From Sphingosinicella microcystinivorans (lineage in GTDB: Bacteria; Pseudomonadota; Alphaproteobacteria; Sphingomonadales; Sphingomonadaceae), in assembly GCF_027941835.1 (NCBI RefSeq), contig NZ_CP116005.1:2123501-2187500 (forward strand): a stretch of 64,000 nucleotides of DNA, written 5' to 3'. The position numbers were made by a program, and so were the translations under genes. Position 1 is the stretch's first letter; each line of letters starts with the position of its first letter. Under the pieces are notes generated by a model. That model made no database searches and was not told the origin of the DNA. It saw only the letters and a list, made by a program, of their open reading frames with translations. This document shows, piece by piece, positions 53,101 through 61,203 of this stretch.

Positions 53101-53442
53101 CCAGATATTGTCCGCGCCGTCCTCGTCGCTGAGGTACAGGATGCTGCGTCCGTCGGGGCTGAACTGGGGGCTGCGCTGGGTCGCGGGGCCGGAGAGGATC
53201 GCCTTCGCCTCGCCGCCGGCGGCGGGCATCGCATAGATGTCGTTCAGCAGATCGAACAGGATCGTCTTGCCGTCCGGGCTGACGTCGACGCTCATCCACG
53301 TGCCTTCGGTGAGCGTGAGCGCCACGTCGCGAGCCGGGAACGTCAGGATCTCCGGCGCGTCCTGCGCCGAAACGGCGCCTGCTATTGCGGTCGCCGCCGC
53401 CGCGGCGATCAACATGCTGCGAAACGCCGGTCTGATCGTCAT
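50164..53442 (-). CDS. Exported beta-propeller (TolB-like) / amidohydrolase fusion protein, second copy
   Basis: 1092-residue paralogue of the protein at 38575-41955. Signal peptide ending AVSAQD, then many PD40 repeats (VSPDGKTILF, FSPDGRSILYLSDE, WSPDGKSIAYADW), then an amidohydrolase domain with AHGH (H707, H709), LEHN (H856) and GSHGQSSGIAIHWEM (H970). As in the other copy, glutamate (E835) and histidine occupy two positions where the superfamily normally has histidine and aspartate. It is divergent from a P1-type peptidase and TonB receptor, suggesting a periplasmic role on an imported peptide-like compound. Confidence 0.88.
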   Translation of the reverse strand: MTIRPAFRSMLIAAAAATAIAGAVSAQDAPEILTFPARDVALTLTEGTWMSVDVSPDGKTILFDLLNDIYAMPAAGGEAKAILSGPATQRSPQFSPDGRSILYLSDEDGADNIWVADADGRNARQISRETMAMIAAPSWSPDGRSIAATKTSASVSDMRTSEIRRFDVAGGADTQIVEPPSSGKDIQEPRYAPDGRALYYTERVGGIHYVHLNPGLSNFVIRRRDLVSGETADLISGFGSATSPQVSPDGKMIAFIRRVGARTVLFRYDIDTRAQTAVYQDLDRDLQADYLAQEHYYPAFDWFPDNVHVAIWGKGKLYKVNMRSGAATQIPFRLTARHRIHETLRARLDLAPDRVEAKIIRQIAPSPDGRTLAFRALGALWLQDMAGAAPPRRLTNGTGAETGPTWSPDGKSIAYADWNDETGSELRLRRLAGGRESVVAKSRGIIGEPVFSNDGKSIAYRIFDADSAMGGAADPGGLYVVSLDGGKPRFLAKAAGLARFSPDDSRIYFMGVPDYGARRAVILRSVAVTGGDARDHAYAETADTGDFTLSPDLGWIAFKEEQELHLMPFPAAGDTAAKITAKDNPSARRLTRSGGFEMAWSADSARLYWTLGPGLYSAAPGDAAAGAPARTIALSAPADVPGGSIAFTNARILPMTGDDTVIARGTVVVEGNRIKAVGGEGGVAIPANAKVVNLGGRTLMPGFFDAHGHIDCCYGTSAMPQKHPTRYAALAYGITTNFDPYANELPSYETGEMTIAGRMVGPRWLTTGNVIYGRAGKPDRVFNRIESLEDARAIARRKAAITDGAILKSYKLTTRAQKQWLLQAASENGQMVDAEGAGHFYDNVSMILDGYTNLEHNLPVATYYDDLLQLFRNARLSTTPTLIVTFGELFGENYIYQHQEPWKESKVRTFIPGVNNAYNPISGPSDAPLYVRAMQSVHQADALYDVGFRSVGRSIKRLDDAGVTVNVGSHGQSSGIAIHWEMQLLAEGGMAPMRILRAATVNGARTFGLDHQLGTIEPGKLADLIVLDRDPLADIRNTNSVRYTMVNGRLYESETMNEIGNHPRARSKFFWEMTDQHGIDWNPAWGEAGRER

Positions 53443-53649
53443 ACTGCCTCCCCCAACTCTGTCCGCGCAGTCTAGGATTGCACCGCATCCGGTAGTGCTG
53501 CCAATGGCGCAGTCGCCGGTGCCCGCGCATCACCGCGCACGTCCGCGCCGGAGCCGCGATTCGTGGTGCGCCTCGCGCAACGCCGGCCTTTGCGTTTGCA
53601 TCTGGCGTTCGCAGCCAGCATCGCAAATCTGCAAGCCAAAGGCACCGGG

Positions 53650-55068
53650 ATGGAGATGAACATGAAGCGATCGGGCGCATACGCGTGGGGTGTGGCGATA
53701 GCGGCGCTGGTCGCCGTGCTGCCGTTGTCGCCGGTGCGGGCGCAATCGGCGGAGCAGGACGCGCTGAAGCCGACGCTCAACGACGGCTACGACACGCCGG
53801 ATGCGCTGCGTTTCGATTGGCCGGCCTTCACGATCGGCACCGGCCAGTACGAGGACGGGCCGACCGGGCTCACCGTCTTCCGGTTCAACCGCAAGGTCCT
53901 GGCGGCCGTGGACGTGCGCGGCGGCGGGCCCGGCACGGTGAACACCGAGTATCTCGGGATTGGTTATCCGTTTCCCGAGCTGGACTCGGTCGTTTTCTCG
54001 GGCGGCTCCTGGTACGGCCTCGAAGCCGTGACGGCGGTGAACACGGCGCTGAAGGACGAAGGCTATCGCGGCGGCAACTGGGACAATGTCGGGCTCACGG
54101 TCGGCTCCATCATCTACGATTTCGGCGGCCGCCGCCTGAACGAAATCTATCCCGACAAGCGCCTCGCGCAGGCTGCGCTCAAGGCGGCCGTGCCGGGCGT
54201 GTTCCCGCGCGGCGCATACGGCGCGGGCCGGTCGGCGGTCAGCGGCAGCATTTTCGGATGCAACGCCCATTCGGGGCAGGGCGGCGCCTTCCGGAAGGTC
54301 GGCGACCTGAAGATCGCGGCGTTCACGGTGGTGAACGCGCTCGGCGTCGTGACGGACCGGGACGGCCGCACCGCGGCCTGCTATCCGGACAAGACGTGGC
54401 CCGCAGGGTTCAGGACCCGCGACATCCTCGCGGGGACGCCCGACAGCGGCAAGCCGGGCTGGACGGGCGTGGCGCCCTCCGCCGAAAGGAAGAACACGAC
54501 GATCAGCCTGATCGTCGTGAACCAGAAGATGGAGCCGTGGGAGCTGAAACGGCTCGCGATCCACGTGCACACGTCGATGGCGCGGGGCATCCAGCCCTTC
54601 CAGACCGAATTCGACGGCGACGTGCTCTACGCCGTCTCCACGGCCGAATACGAACCCGCCGACGACAAGCGCATCGGCCTGCTCGACATCGGTACGATCA
54701 CCTCCGAGGTGATGTGGGACGCGATCCTCAGCGCCGTACCGCCGCAGCCGCAGGCGGCGTTCGAGGCGCCGCCGCGCCGCGCCGTGGATGCAACGGCGCT
54801 TCGCAAGCTCGCGGGCCGATACCGGTTCAGCGCGCTCGCCGAACTCGAGCTGAAGGTGGAAGACGGACGGCTGCTCGGTCAGGCGGTCGGCGAGCGGCGG
54901 GTGTTCGGCATCCCGAAGGAGGCGGCCGTCGAGGTCATCCCGACCGAGACCGGCGACTATGTCGTGCCCGGCCGATACCCGACGGTGCTGCGCTTCGACG
55001 CGCGCGGCGGCCTCACGATCAATCCCGGACGCTGGCAGCAGCACGGGCGGAAGCGCGGCGACCGCTGA
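53650..55068 (+). CDS. Exported P1-family (DmpA/NylC type) N-terminal nucleophile peptidase
   Basis: 472-residue hydrolase. Signal peptide (cleavage near PVRAQS), then the S58/P1 core: SVVFSGGSWYGLEAV, GLTVGSIIYDFG, KIAAFTVVNALG and AERKNTTISLIVVN. The Asn282-Thr283 bond (counted from 53650) matches the self-cleavage site of NylC-type enzymes, which frees a nucleophilic threonine. About 90 extra C-terminal residues (LRKLAGRYRFSALAELELKVEDGRLL) look like the DUF3471-type beta domain of some beta-lactamase-like hydrolases. Three ATGs are possible (53650, 53656, 53662); GGAG at proper spacing favours 53662. It lies 119 bases upstream of a TonB receptor. Confidence 0.85.
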   Translation: MEMNMKRSGAYAWGVAIAALVAVLPLSPVRAQSAEQDALKPTLNDGYDTPDALRFDWPAFTIGTGQYEDGPTGLTVFRFNRKVLAAVDVRGGGPGTVNTEYLGIGYPFPELDSVVFSGGSWYGLEAVTAVNTALKDEGYRGGNWDNVGLTVGSIIYDFGGRRLNEIYPDKRLAQAALKAAVPGVFPRGAYGAGRSAVSGSIFGCNAHSGQGGAFRKVGDLKIAAFTVVNALGVVTDRDGRTAACYPDKTWPAGFRTRDILAGTPDSGKPGWTGVAPSAERKNTTISLIVVNQKMEPWELKRLAIHVHTSMARGIQPFQTEFDGDVLYAVSTAEYEPADDKRIGLLDIGTITSEVMWDAILSAVPPQPQAAFEAPPRRAVDATALRKLAGRYRFSALAELELKVEDGRLLGQAVGERRVFGIPKEAAVEVIPTETGDYVVPGRYPTVLRFDARGGLTINPGRWQQHGRKRGDR

Positions 55069-55187
55069 ATCCGTGCGCATGGGTGGTGCCCGGATTGCAC
55101 CGCCTGCCGCGATTTTCGCATCTGCCGTGAAATCGGCCTGTCCATAGCCTTTTCAATCAATAATCCGCTGCAAAAAAGGGGGTAGCA

Positions 55188-57314
55188 ATGGTTCCCAGAA
55201 CAACACTCGTCGCAGGCGTTTCCGTATTCGCGATGCTGGCTGCGACAACGGCCTACGCGCAGGAGTCGGATGACCTCGACAACGGGCAGGTCATCGTCGT
55301 CACCGCCCAGAAACGCGAGCAGCGTCTCATCGACGTTCCGATGGCGGTCGCAGTGCTCGGCGGCGAGGATCTCGAACAGCGCGGCATCGACACCGTGCAG
55401 GACCTGTCGTTCGCGGTCCCCGGCCTCACGATGCGCGAGGACGGCCCCGGCAGCTACACGATCTTCCTGCGCGGCCTTGCCAACCAGTCCGGCTCCGGCG
55501 CGCTCGTCAGCATGTACCTCGACGAGGCGCCGCTTTCGCTCTCCGGCTACGACCAGCTGAGCCCGGTTCCGCTCGATTTCGCCCGCGTCGAGGTGCTGAA
55601 AGGCCCGCAGGGCACGCTCTACGGGCAGGGATCGGCGGGCGGCACGATCCGCTTCGTCACCAACGATCCCGACGCCAGCCGTTTCGAAGGCAAGATCGAG
55701 GGCGAGGTCTTTGACGTCGCCAGCGGCGAGATCGGCACCAAGCTGAGCGGCGTGCTCAACTTCCCGCTGGTGCAGGATCAGCTCGCGCTGCGCATCGCGG
55801 GCGCCTACGAGCAGGGCGGCGGCTGGATCGACCAGCCGGAAGCCGGGATCAAGAACGGCAACGGCACCGAGCTCATCAACGTCCGCGCCAAGCTGCTCTG
55901 GACGCCGAGCGACAGCTTCCGCGCCGAAGGCATGGTGCAGATCCACCGCGCCGACACGAAGCTCGGCATGGGCTACGAGGAGCCGGACCGCACGGTCGAC
56001 GTCGGGCCGGACCGCAGCAAGGTGATGATCCCCAAGGAATTCGACTTCGACATCTACAACCTCGAACTCCGCTACGACATGGGCTTCGCGGAGCTGGTGA
56101 GCGCGACGACGTACATCGAGCACAGCCACCAGTATCCGTTCACCTACATCCCGCGGCCGGGCAACTATTCCTACGGCATCGTCGAGGGCAACGACGACCG
56201 CTGGGCCGATGCGGACCAGTTCAGCCAGGAACTGCGGCTGACGTCTTCGGGCGGACCCTTCGAATGGACGCTGGGCGCGTTCTACAGCAAGGGAGACGGC
56301 AAATTCCTGGCGGACTATGAATATGCCTACGCGCCCGACGGCGATCTCTACGAGGGCGGGGGCGTCCTGTACGACGATCTCTATTATTTCTCGAAATCGA
56401 GCTCCAAGTCCTACTCGCTGTTCGCCGATGCGTCGTACAAGCTGTTCGACCGGCTGACGATCGGCGCCGGCATCCGCTATTTCAAGGACAAGCGGACGAG
56501 CCTGATCGAGTACGCGCCGGGTACGGGCGCGGAGCAGCGCGCGAAGTTCGACTCCGTCGATCCGCGCGTCTACGTCTCGTACCAGTATTCGGACAACGGC
56601 AGCATCTATGCGAACGTCGCCAAGGGCTTCCGCTCGGGCGGCTTCAATGCCGCGCCGTTCGCGCCCTATGATCCGGAGAAGGTCTACACCTACGAGATCG
56701 GCACCAAGGGCATGACCTCGGACGGCACGTTCAGCTACGACATCGCGGCGTTCTTCACCAAGTACAAGGACATGGTGCGGCGGCGTCTCGTCATCGTCGA
56801 AGGCCAGTATCTCTCCGAATCGAGCAATATCGGCGAGGTCGAGGTGAAGGGCATCGAGTTGGGCGCCGCGGTGCGTCCGACGACGGGGCTCACCTTCACC
56901 GCGAGCGCCGCGTATCTCGACAGCGAGATCGTCGCGACGGCGGCGACCGACCAGGTGAACATCGCCGGCGACCGCACCGACTACACGCCGAAGTTCAGCA
57001 TCACGCTCGGCGCCAACTACGAGTTCGACTGGGCGGCGGACGTGCCCGGCTTCGTGCGCGTCGACTACAGCTACCGCGACAAGGTGACGTACATCGACCG
57101 GTCGAGCTTCCTGCCGTCCGTGCTGCCGCAGACCTCGGACGACATCGGGCTGCTGAATGCCCGGATCGGCGCGACGTTCGGCATGGTGGGCGTCGAGCTC
57201 TACGGCCAGAACATCGCCAACGTGAACAAGGCGATCGACCCCTATCAGGGCTGGGCGAACTCGAACCGCACGCGGCCGCGGGTGATCGGCATCAAGGGCT
57301 CGGTCAGCTTCTGA
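55188..57314 (+). CDS. TonB-dependent outer-membrane receptor
   Basis: 708-residue receptor with signal peptide (cleavage near TAYAQE), TonB-box-like VIVVTAQKREQRLIDVP, plug with VEVLKGPQGTLYGQGSAGG, and a barrel ending IKGSVSF. AAAAAAGGGGG precedes the ATG. Directly downstream of the P1 peptidase and upstream of a LysR regulator, it probably imports the peptide or amide that the peptidase and the divergent amidohydrolase process. A hairpin terminator follows the stop. Confidence 0.93.
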   Translation: MVPRTTLVAGVSVFAMLAATTAYAQESDDLDNGQVIVVTAQKREQRLIDVPMAVAVLGGEDLEQRGIDTVQDLSFAVPGLTMREDGPGSYTIFLRGLANQSGSGALVSMYLDEAPLSLSGYDQLSPVPLDFARVEVLKGPQGTLYGQGSAGGTIRFVTNDPDASRFEGKIEGEVFDVASGEIGTKLSGVLNFPLVQDQLALRIAGAYEQGGGWIDQPEAGIKNGNGTELINVRAKLLWTPSDSFRAEGMVQIHRADTKLGMGYEEPDRTVDVGPDRSKVMIPKEFDFDIYNLELRYDMGFAELVSATTYIEHSHQYPFTYIPRPGNYSYGIVEGNDDRWADADQFSQELRLTSSGGPFEWTLGAFYSKGDGKFLADYEYAYAPDGDLYEGGGVLYDDLYYFSKSSSKSYSLFADASYKLFDRLTIGAGIRYFKDKRTSLIEYAPGTGAEQRAKFDSVDPRVYVSYQYSDNGSIYANVAKGFRSGGFNAAPFAPYDPEKVYTYEIGTKGMTSDGTFSYDIAAFFTKYKDMVRRRLVIVEGQYLSESSNIGEVEVKGIELGAAVRPTTGLTFTASAAYLDSEIVATAATDQVNIAGDRTDYTPKFSITLGANYEFDWAADVPGFVRVDYSYRDKVTYIDRSSFLPSVLPQTSDDIGLLNARIGATFGMVGVELYGQNIANVNKAIDPYQGWANSNRTRPRVIGIKGSVSF

Positions 57315-57319
57315 GCGAA

Positions 57320-57355
57320 AAGGGCGGCGCTTCCCAAGGAGCGCCGCCCTTATTT
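57320..57355 (+). terminator. Hairpin terminator after the TonB receptor
   Basis: Perfect 12-base arms AAGGGCGGCGCT (57320-57331) and AGCGCCGCCCTT (57340-57351) with an eight-base loop, then ATTTC. The T run is short, so termination may be partial. It separates the receptor from the LysR gene. Confidence 0.75.
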
Positions 57356-57436
57356 CAAGAGTTTCAAGTGCTTAACTCTCTGGTTCTTGACCCGAACGGG
57401 ACGGGATGGGAAGCTCGGCCCGGTCGGGAGGACTAT

Positions 57437-58405
57437 GTGCTGGAGCGTAAGGTCAAGGGCGTCAATCCGCCGTCGCGCAAGTCGCTGCCGCCGTTCGAGG
57501 CGCTGCGCGCATTCGATGCGGTCGCCCGCCTGAAAGGCGTGCGGCGCGCGGCGCAGAGCCTCGGCCGCGACCATGCCGTCATCAGCCGCCACCTGCGAAC
57601 GCTCGAAACCTGGACGGGGACGACGCTCATCGAGCGCACCTCCGCCGGGGTGGTGCTGACCGAGGCGGGCATACGCTATCACGAGCAGGTGGCGATGGCG
57701 CTCGACATGCTGGCCGACGCGACGATGGAGCTGATCCGGCGCGGCAGCGAGCACCGCCTGCATATCTGGTGTATGCCCGGCTTCGCGCTGCACTGGATGT
57801 CGCGCCGCGTCGGCGCGTTCGAGCGGCTCGACCCGACCGTGCAGATCGAGATCCGGCCGACGGACCGCAGCCCCGATTTCGGATCGCACGAGACCGACAT
57901 CGATATCCGCTTCGTGCCCACCTACGGCTCGCCCTTCGCGCTCGGTCCGAAGCTGCACCATATCGAGCTGGCGAGGGTGCCGATCGTCGCCGTTGCGAGC
58001 CCCGAATATCTCGCCGCGTCGGCGCCCGTCGAAAAGCCGGGCGACCTGCTGAAGCACCGGCTGCTTCACGAGGACAATTTCGATTCCTGGGTGAACTGGC
58101 TTTCCGCGCACGGCATCTACGACGACATCGACCTGACGGGGCCGAAGCTGTGGCAGGGGCACCTGACGCTCGACGCCGCGCTGCACGGGCGCGGCGTGGC
58201 GCTTGCGAACCACCTCGTCGCGGCGGACGACCTCGCGAGCGGACGGCTCGTCGAGATCGGCAAGGGCCTTGAGAGCTTCCAGCCCTACAGCGACGGCATC
58301 TATCTTTTCATCGCGCGTGCGGACCGCTGGGACGCGCCCCTCATCCGGCGCTATCGCCGGTGGCTGAAGGACGCGATCGCCAAGTCCCTTTCGGGCAACC
58401 CCTGA
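57437..58405 (+). CDS. LysR-family transcriptional regulator (GcvA-like)
   Basis: 322-residue LysR protein of the GcvA type: LPPFEALRAFDAVARLKGVRRAAQSLGRDHAVISRHLRTLE with the recognition helix, then FERLDPTVQIEIRPTDR and DIDIRFV in the effector domain. The GTG at 57437 is preferred because GGGAGGA stands five bases upstream; another in-frame GTG lies at 57368 inside the spacer. It may control the P1 peptidase/receptor genes just upstream and the divergent amidohydrolase. It ends six bases from the convergent gabT. Confidence 0.88.
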   Translation: MLERKVKGVNPPSRKSLPPFEALRAFDAVARLKGVRRAAQSLGRDHAVISRHLRTLETWTGTTLIERTSAGVVLTEAGIRYHEQVAMALDMLADATMELIRRGSEHRLHIWCMPGFALHWMSRRVGAFERLDPTVQIEIRPTDRSPDFGSHETDIDIRFVPTYGSPFALGPKLHHIELARVPIVAVASPEYLAASAPVEKPGDLLKHRLLHEDNFDSWVNWLSAHGIYDDIDLTGPKLWQGHLTLDAALHGRGVALANHLVAADDLASGRLVEIGKGLESFQPYSDGIYLFIARADRWDAPLIRRYRRWLKDAIAKSLSGNP

Positions 58406-58411
58406 GCGCTC

Positions 58412-59725
58412 TCAGCTTGCGTTCGCAAGCCGGGGGGAAAGCACGTCGAGCGCGGCGAGCGACTGTTCGAGGATCGCGAGGCCCTCTTCCAGATGCGCGT
58501 CCGGGATCGTCAGCGGCATCAGGAAGCGGATGACGTTGCCCTTCGTGCCGCAGGAGATCAGGATCAGGCCCTGCTTCTGCGCCTCCGCGATCAGCGCGCG
58601 CGTGAGCGCCGGATCGGCGGCGTGCGGCGCCTCGGCGGAGCGAAGCTCCATCGCGACCATCGCGCCCAGACGGCGGATGTCGCCGATGACGCCCTTGCGC
58701 GCCCGCGCGCGCAGATCGACGAGCCGCGCCTCGATCGTCTGCCCGATCGCCTCGGCGCGCGCGCAGAGGTCCTCGCGTTCGATCACGCCCAGCACCGCGA
58801 GCGCTGCGGCGCAGGCGACGGGCGACCCCGCGTAGGTGCCGCCGAGGCCGCCGATCGCGGCCGCGTCCATCAGATCGGCGCGGCCGGTGACGGCGGCGAG
58901 CGGATAGCCGCCGGCGATGCCCTTCGCCATCGTGACGATGTCCGCCTCGATGCCGGCGCGGGCGTGCGCGAACAGCGCGCCGGTGCGTCCGAAGCCGGTC
59001 TGGATCTCGTCGACGATGAGCAGGATACCGTGATCGTCGCAGAGCTTCCGCAGCGCTTGAAGCAACGCGACGGGCGCGATGTTGAAGCCGCCTTCGCCCT
59101 GCACCGGCTCGATGATGATCGCGGCGACGCGGGCCGGATCGACATCCTCGTGGAAGATGTCGTGGATGCTGGCGATGCTGTCCTCCACCGTGATCCCCGC
59201 CGCTTCATCCGGGAAGCGCGCGTGGAACACCTCGGCGGGGAAGGGGCCAAACCCGGCCTTGTAGGGCGTCACCTTGCCGGTGAGCGCCATCGTCATCATC
59301 GTGCGCCCGTGGAACGCCGCGGAGAAGGCGATCACGGCGCTGCGGCCCGTGGCGACGCGCGCGACCTTCACGGCGTTCTCCACCGCCTCGGCGCCCGTGG
59401 AGACGAGGATCGTCTTGCGGGGGCCGCTGCCCGGCACGAGCGCGTTCAGGCGCTGCGCGAGTTCGACGTACTGCGGGTACATGGCGACGTTGAAGCTGGT
59501 GTGCGTGAAGCGGTCGAGCTGGGCGATCACGGCGGCCTTCACGTCCGGGTGGTTGTGGCCCGTGTTGCACACCGCGATGCCCGCCGCGAAATCGATGTAG
59601 CGGCGGCCTTCGAGATCCCAGATCTCGGCGTTCTGCGCGCGGTCGCAGACGACGCTGGTAACGTGCGAGACGCCGCGCGCCACGGCCTCGGCGCGGGCCG
59701 TGAGAACTTCATTGCTGGTCTTCAT
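58412..59725 (-). CDS. gabT: 4-aminobutyrate aminotransferase
   Basis: 437-residue class III aminotransferase. GIAVCNTGHNHPDV, STGAEAVENAVKVAR, the IIEPVQGEGGF loop, VDEIQTGFGRTG and the PLP lysine K268 in TMAKGIAGGYPLA fall as in E. coli GabT, which has its lysine at the same number. It converts 4-aminobutyrate and 2-oxoglutarate to succinate semialdehyde and glutamate. It follows gabD by 14 bases, third in a minus-strand unit with an SpuC-like aminotransferase, giving most of a putrescine degradation route. Confidence 0.93.
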   Translation of the reverse strand: MKTSNEVLTARAEAVARGVSHVTSVVCDRAQNAEIWDLEGRRYIDFAAGIAVCNTGHNHPDVKAAVIAQLDRFTHTSFNVAMYPQYVELAQRLNALVPGSGPRKTILVSTGAEAVENAVKVARVATGRSAVIAFSAAFHGRTMMTMALTGKVTPYKAGFGPFPAEVFHARFPDEAAGITVEDSIASIHDIFHEDVDPARVAAIIIEPVQGEGGFNIAPVALLQALRKLCDDHGILLIVDEIQTGFGRTGALFAHARAGIEADIVTMAKGIAGGYPLAAVTGRADLMDAAAIGGLGGTYAGSPVACAAALAVLGVIEREDLCARAEAIGQTIEARLVDLRARARKGVIGDIRRLGAMVAMELRSAEAPHAADPALTRALIAEAQKQGLILISCGTKGNVIRFLMPLTIPDAHLEEGLAILEQSLAALDVLSPRLANAS

Positions 59726-59739
59726 ATCGCTCTCCCTGT

Positions 59740-61203
59740 TCAGGCCGCCGCGGCGATTCCGCCGAGCGCAAGATACTTGATTTCGATGAAGTCCTCGATG
59801 CCGTAGCGGGAACCTTCGCGGCCGATGCCGGATTCCTTGATGCCCCCGAACGGCGCGCCTTCATTCGAGGTCAGCACCTCGTTGGCGCCGACCATACCGT
59901 ATTCCAGCGCCTCCGCCACGCGGAACACGCGCCCGACGTCGCGGGACCAGAAATAGGCGGCGAGGCCGTAGGGCGTGTCGTTCGCGCGGGCGACGACCTC
60001 GGTCTCGGTTTCGAACGGCGTGAGCGGCGCGACGGGGCCGAAGATCTCGGCGTGCGCGATCTCCATTTCGGGGCGGACGCCGGTGAGGATCGTCGGCGCG
60101 TAGAAATTGCCGCCGCGTTCGTGCCGCCCGCCGCCGAGCACGGCGGCCGCGCCCTTGCCGATGGCGTCCTGCACGAGGCCGTCGACCTTCTCCACGGCTG
60201 CCGCGTTGATGAGCGGGCCGATCTGCGTGCCGGTTTCGAAGCCGTCGCCGACATTGAGGGCACGGACGGCCTCGGCATATTTCCGTGCGAAGGCCTCCAT
60301 GACGCCGGACTGCACGTAGATGCGGTTCGCCGACACGCAGGTCTGCCCGGCGTTGCGGAACTTCGTCGCCATCGCGCCCGCGACCGCCGCGTCGAGATCG
60401 GCGTCGTCGAAGACGATGAACGGCGCGTTGCCGCCGAGTTCGAGGCTGAGCTTCTTCACCGTGTCCGCGCACGCGCGCATCAGCAGCTTGCCGACGCGGG
60501 TGGAGCCGGTGAAGGAGAGCTTGCGCACGTCCGGGCTCGCCGTCAGCACGCCCGCGACCTCGGCCGCGCGCGCCGCCGTCACGACCGTCATGACGTTTTC
60601 GGGGAGGCCTGCGTCCGCCGCCAGCACGGCGAGCGCGAGCGCGGAAAGCGGCGTGTCCTCGGCGGGCTTCACGACGATCGTGCAACCCGCCGCGAGCGCG
60701 GGGGCGACCTTGCGCGTGATCATACCGCTCGGGAAGTTCCACGGCGTGATCGCGCCGACGACGCCGACCGGCTGCTTCAGCACGAGGCAGCGCTTGTCGG
60801 GCGCGTGGGCGGGGACGATGTCGCCGTAGACGCGCTTCGCCTCCTCGGCGAACCATTCGATGAAATTCGCGCCGAACAGGATCTCGCCGCGCGCCTCGGC
60901 GAGCGGCTTGCCCTGCTCCAGCGTCAGGATTTCCGCGAGCGCGTCGGCGTTCTCGACGACGAGTCCGTGCCAGCGGCGGAGGATCGCGCCGCGCTCCTTG
61001 GCGGTGCGGGTGCTCCACGCCGGGAAGGCCGATTTCGCCTTCGCGATCGCGGCGCGCATGTCGTCGGCGGTGCCGTCCGCGACATCGGCGACGTGCACAC
61101 CGTTTGCCGGGTTGAACACCGGGAACGTGCGCGATGCAGACCCGCCGAGCGCCAGCCCGCGTGCGATCAGCGCCGATGCGGCCGCGGAGACCGGCAGCGC
61201 CAT
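59740..61203 (-). CDS. gabD: Succinate-semialdehyde dehydrogenase
   Basis: 487-residue aldehyde dehydrogenase: ITPWNFPSGMITRKVAPALAAG, KPAEDTPLSA, LSFTGSTRVGK, LSLELGGNAPF with the general base, and the catalytic C289 in FRNAGQTCVSANR. The FP-x-x-MI-x-RK pattern is that of GabD-type enzymes. It oxidises succinate semialdehyde to succinate for the TCA cycle. The ATG overlaps the stop of the upstream aminotransferase by one base (TGATG). Confidence 0.92.
   Translation of the reverse strand: MALPVSAAASALIARGLALGGSASRTFPVFNPANGVHVADVADGTADDMRAAIAKAKSAFPAWSTRTAKERGAILRRWHGLVVENADALAEILTLEQGKPLAEARGEILFGANFIEWFAEEAKRVYGDIVPAHAPDKRCLVLKQPVGVVGAITPWNFPSGMITRKVAPALAAGCTIVVKPAEDTPLSALALAVLAADAGLPENVMTVVTAARAAEVAGVLTASPDVRKLSFTGSTRVGKLLMRACADTVKKLSLELGGNAPFIVFDDADLDAAVAGAMATKFRNAGQTCVSANRIYVQSGVMEAFARKYAEAVRALNVGDGFETGTQIGPLINAAAVEKVDGLVQDAIGKGAAAVLGGGRHERGGNFYAPTILTGVRPEMEIAHAEIFGPVAPLTPFETETEVVARANDTPYGLAAYFWSRDVGRVFRVAEALEYGMVGANEVLTSNEGAPFGGIKESGIGREGSRYGIEDFIEIKYLALGGIAAAA

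Noticed and set aside
50086-53475. Plus-strand frame of 1129 codons opposite the second amidohydrolase fusion
   Set aside because: No domain and skewed composition; the reverse frame contains PD40 repeats and amidohydrolase motifs.
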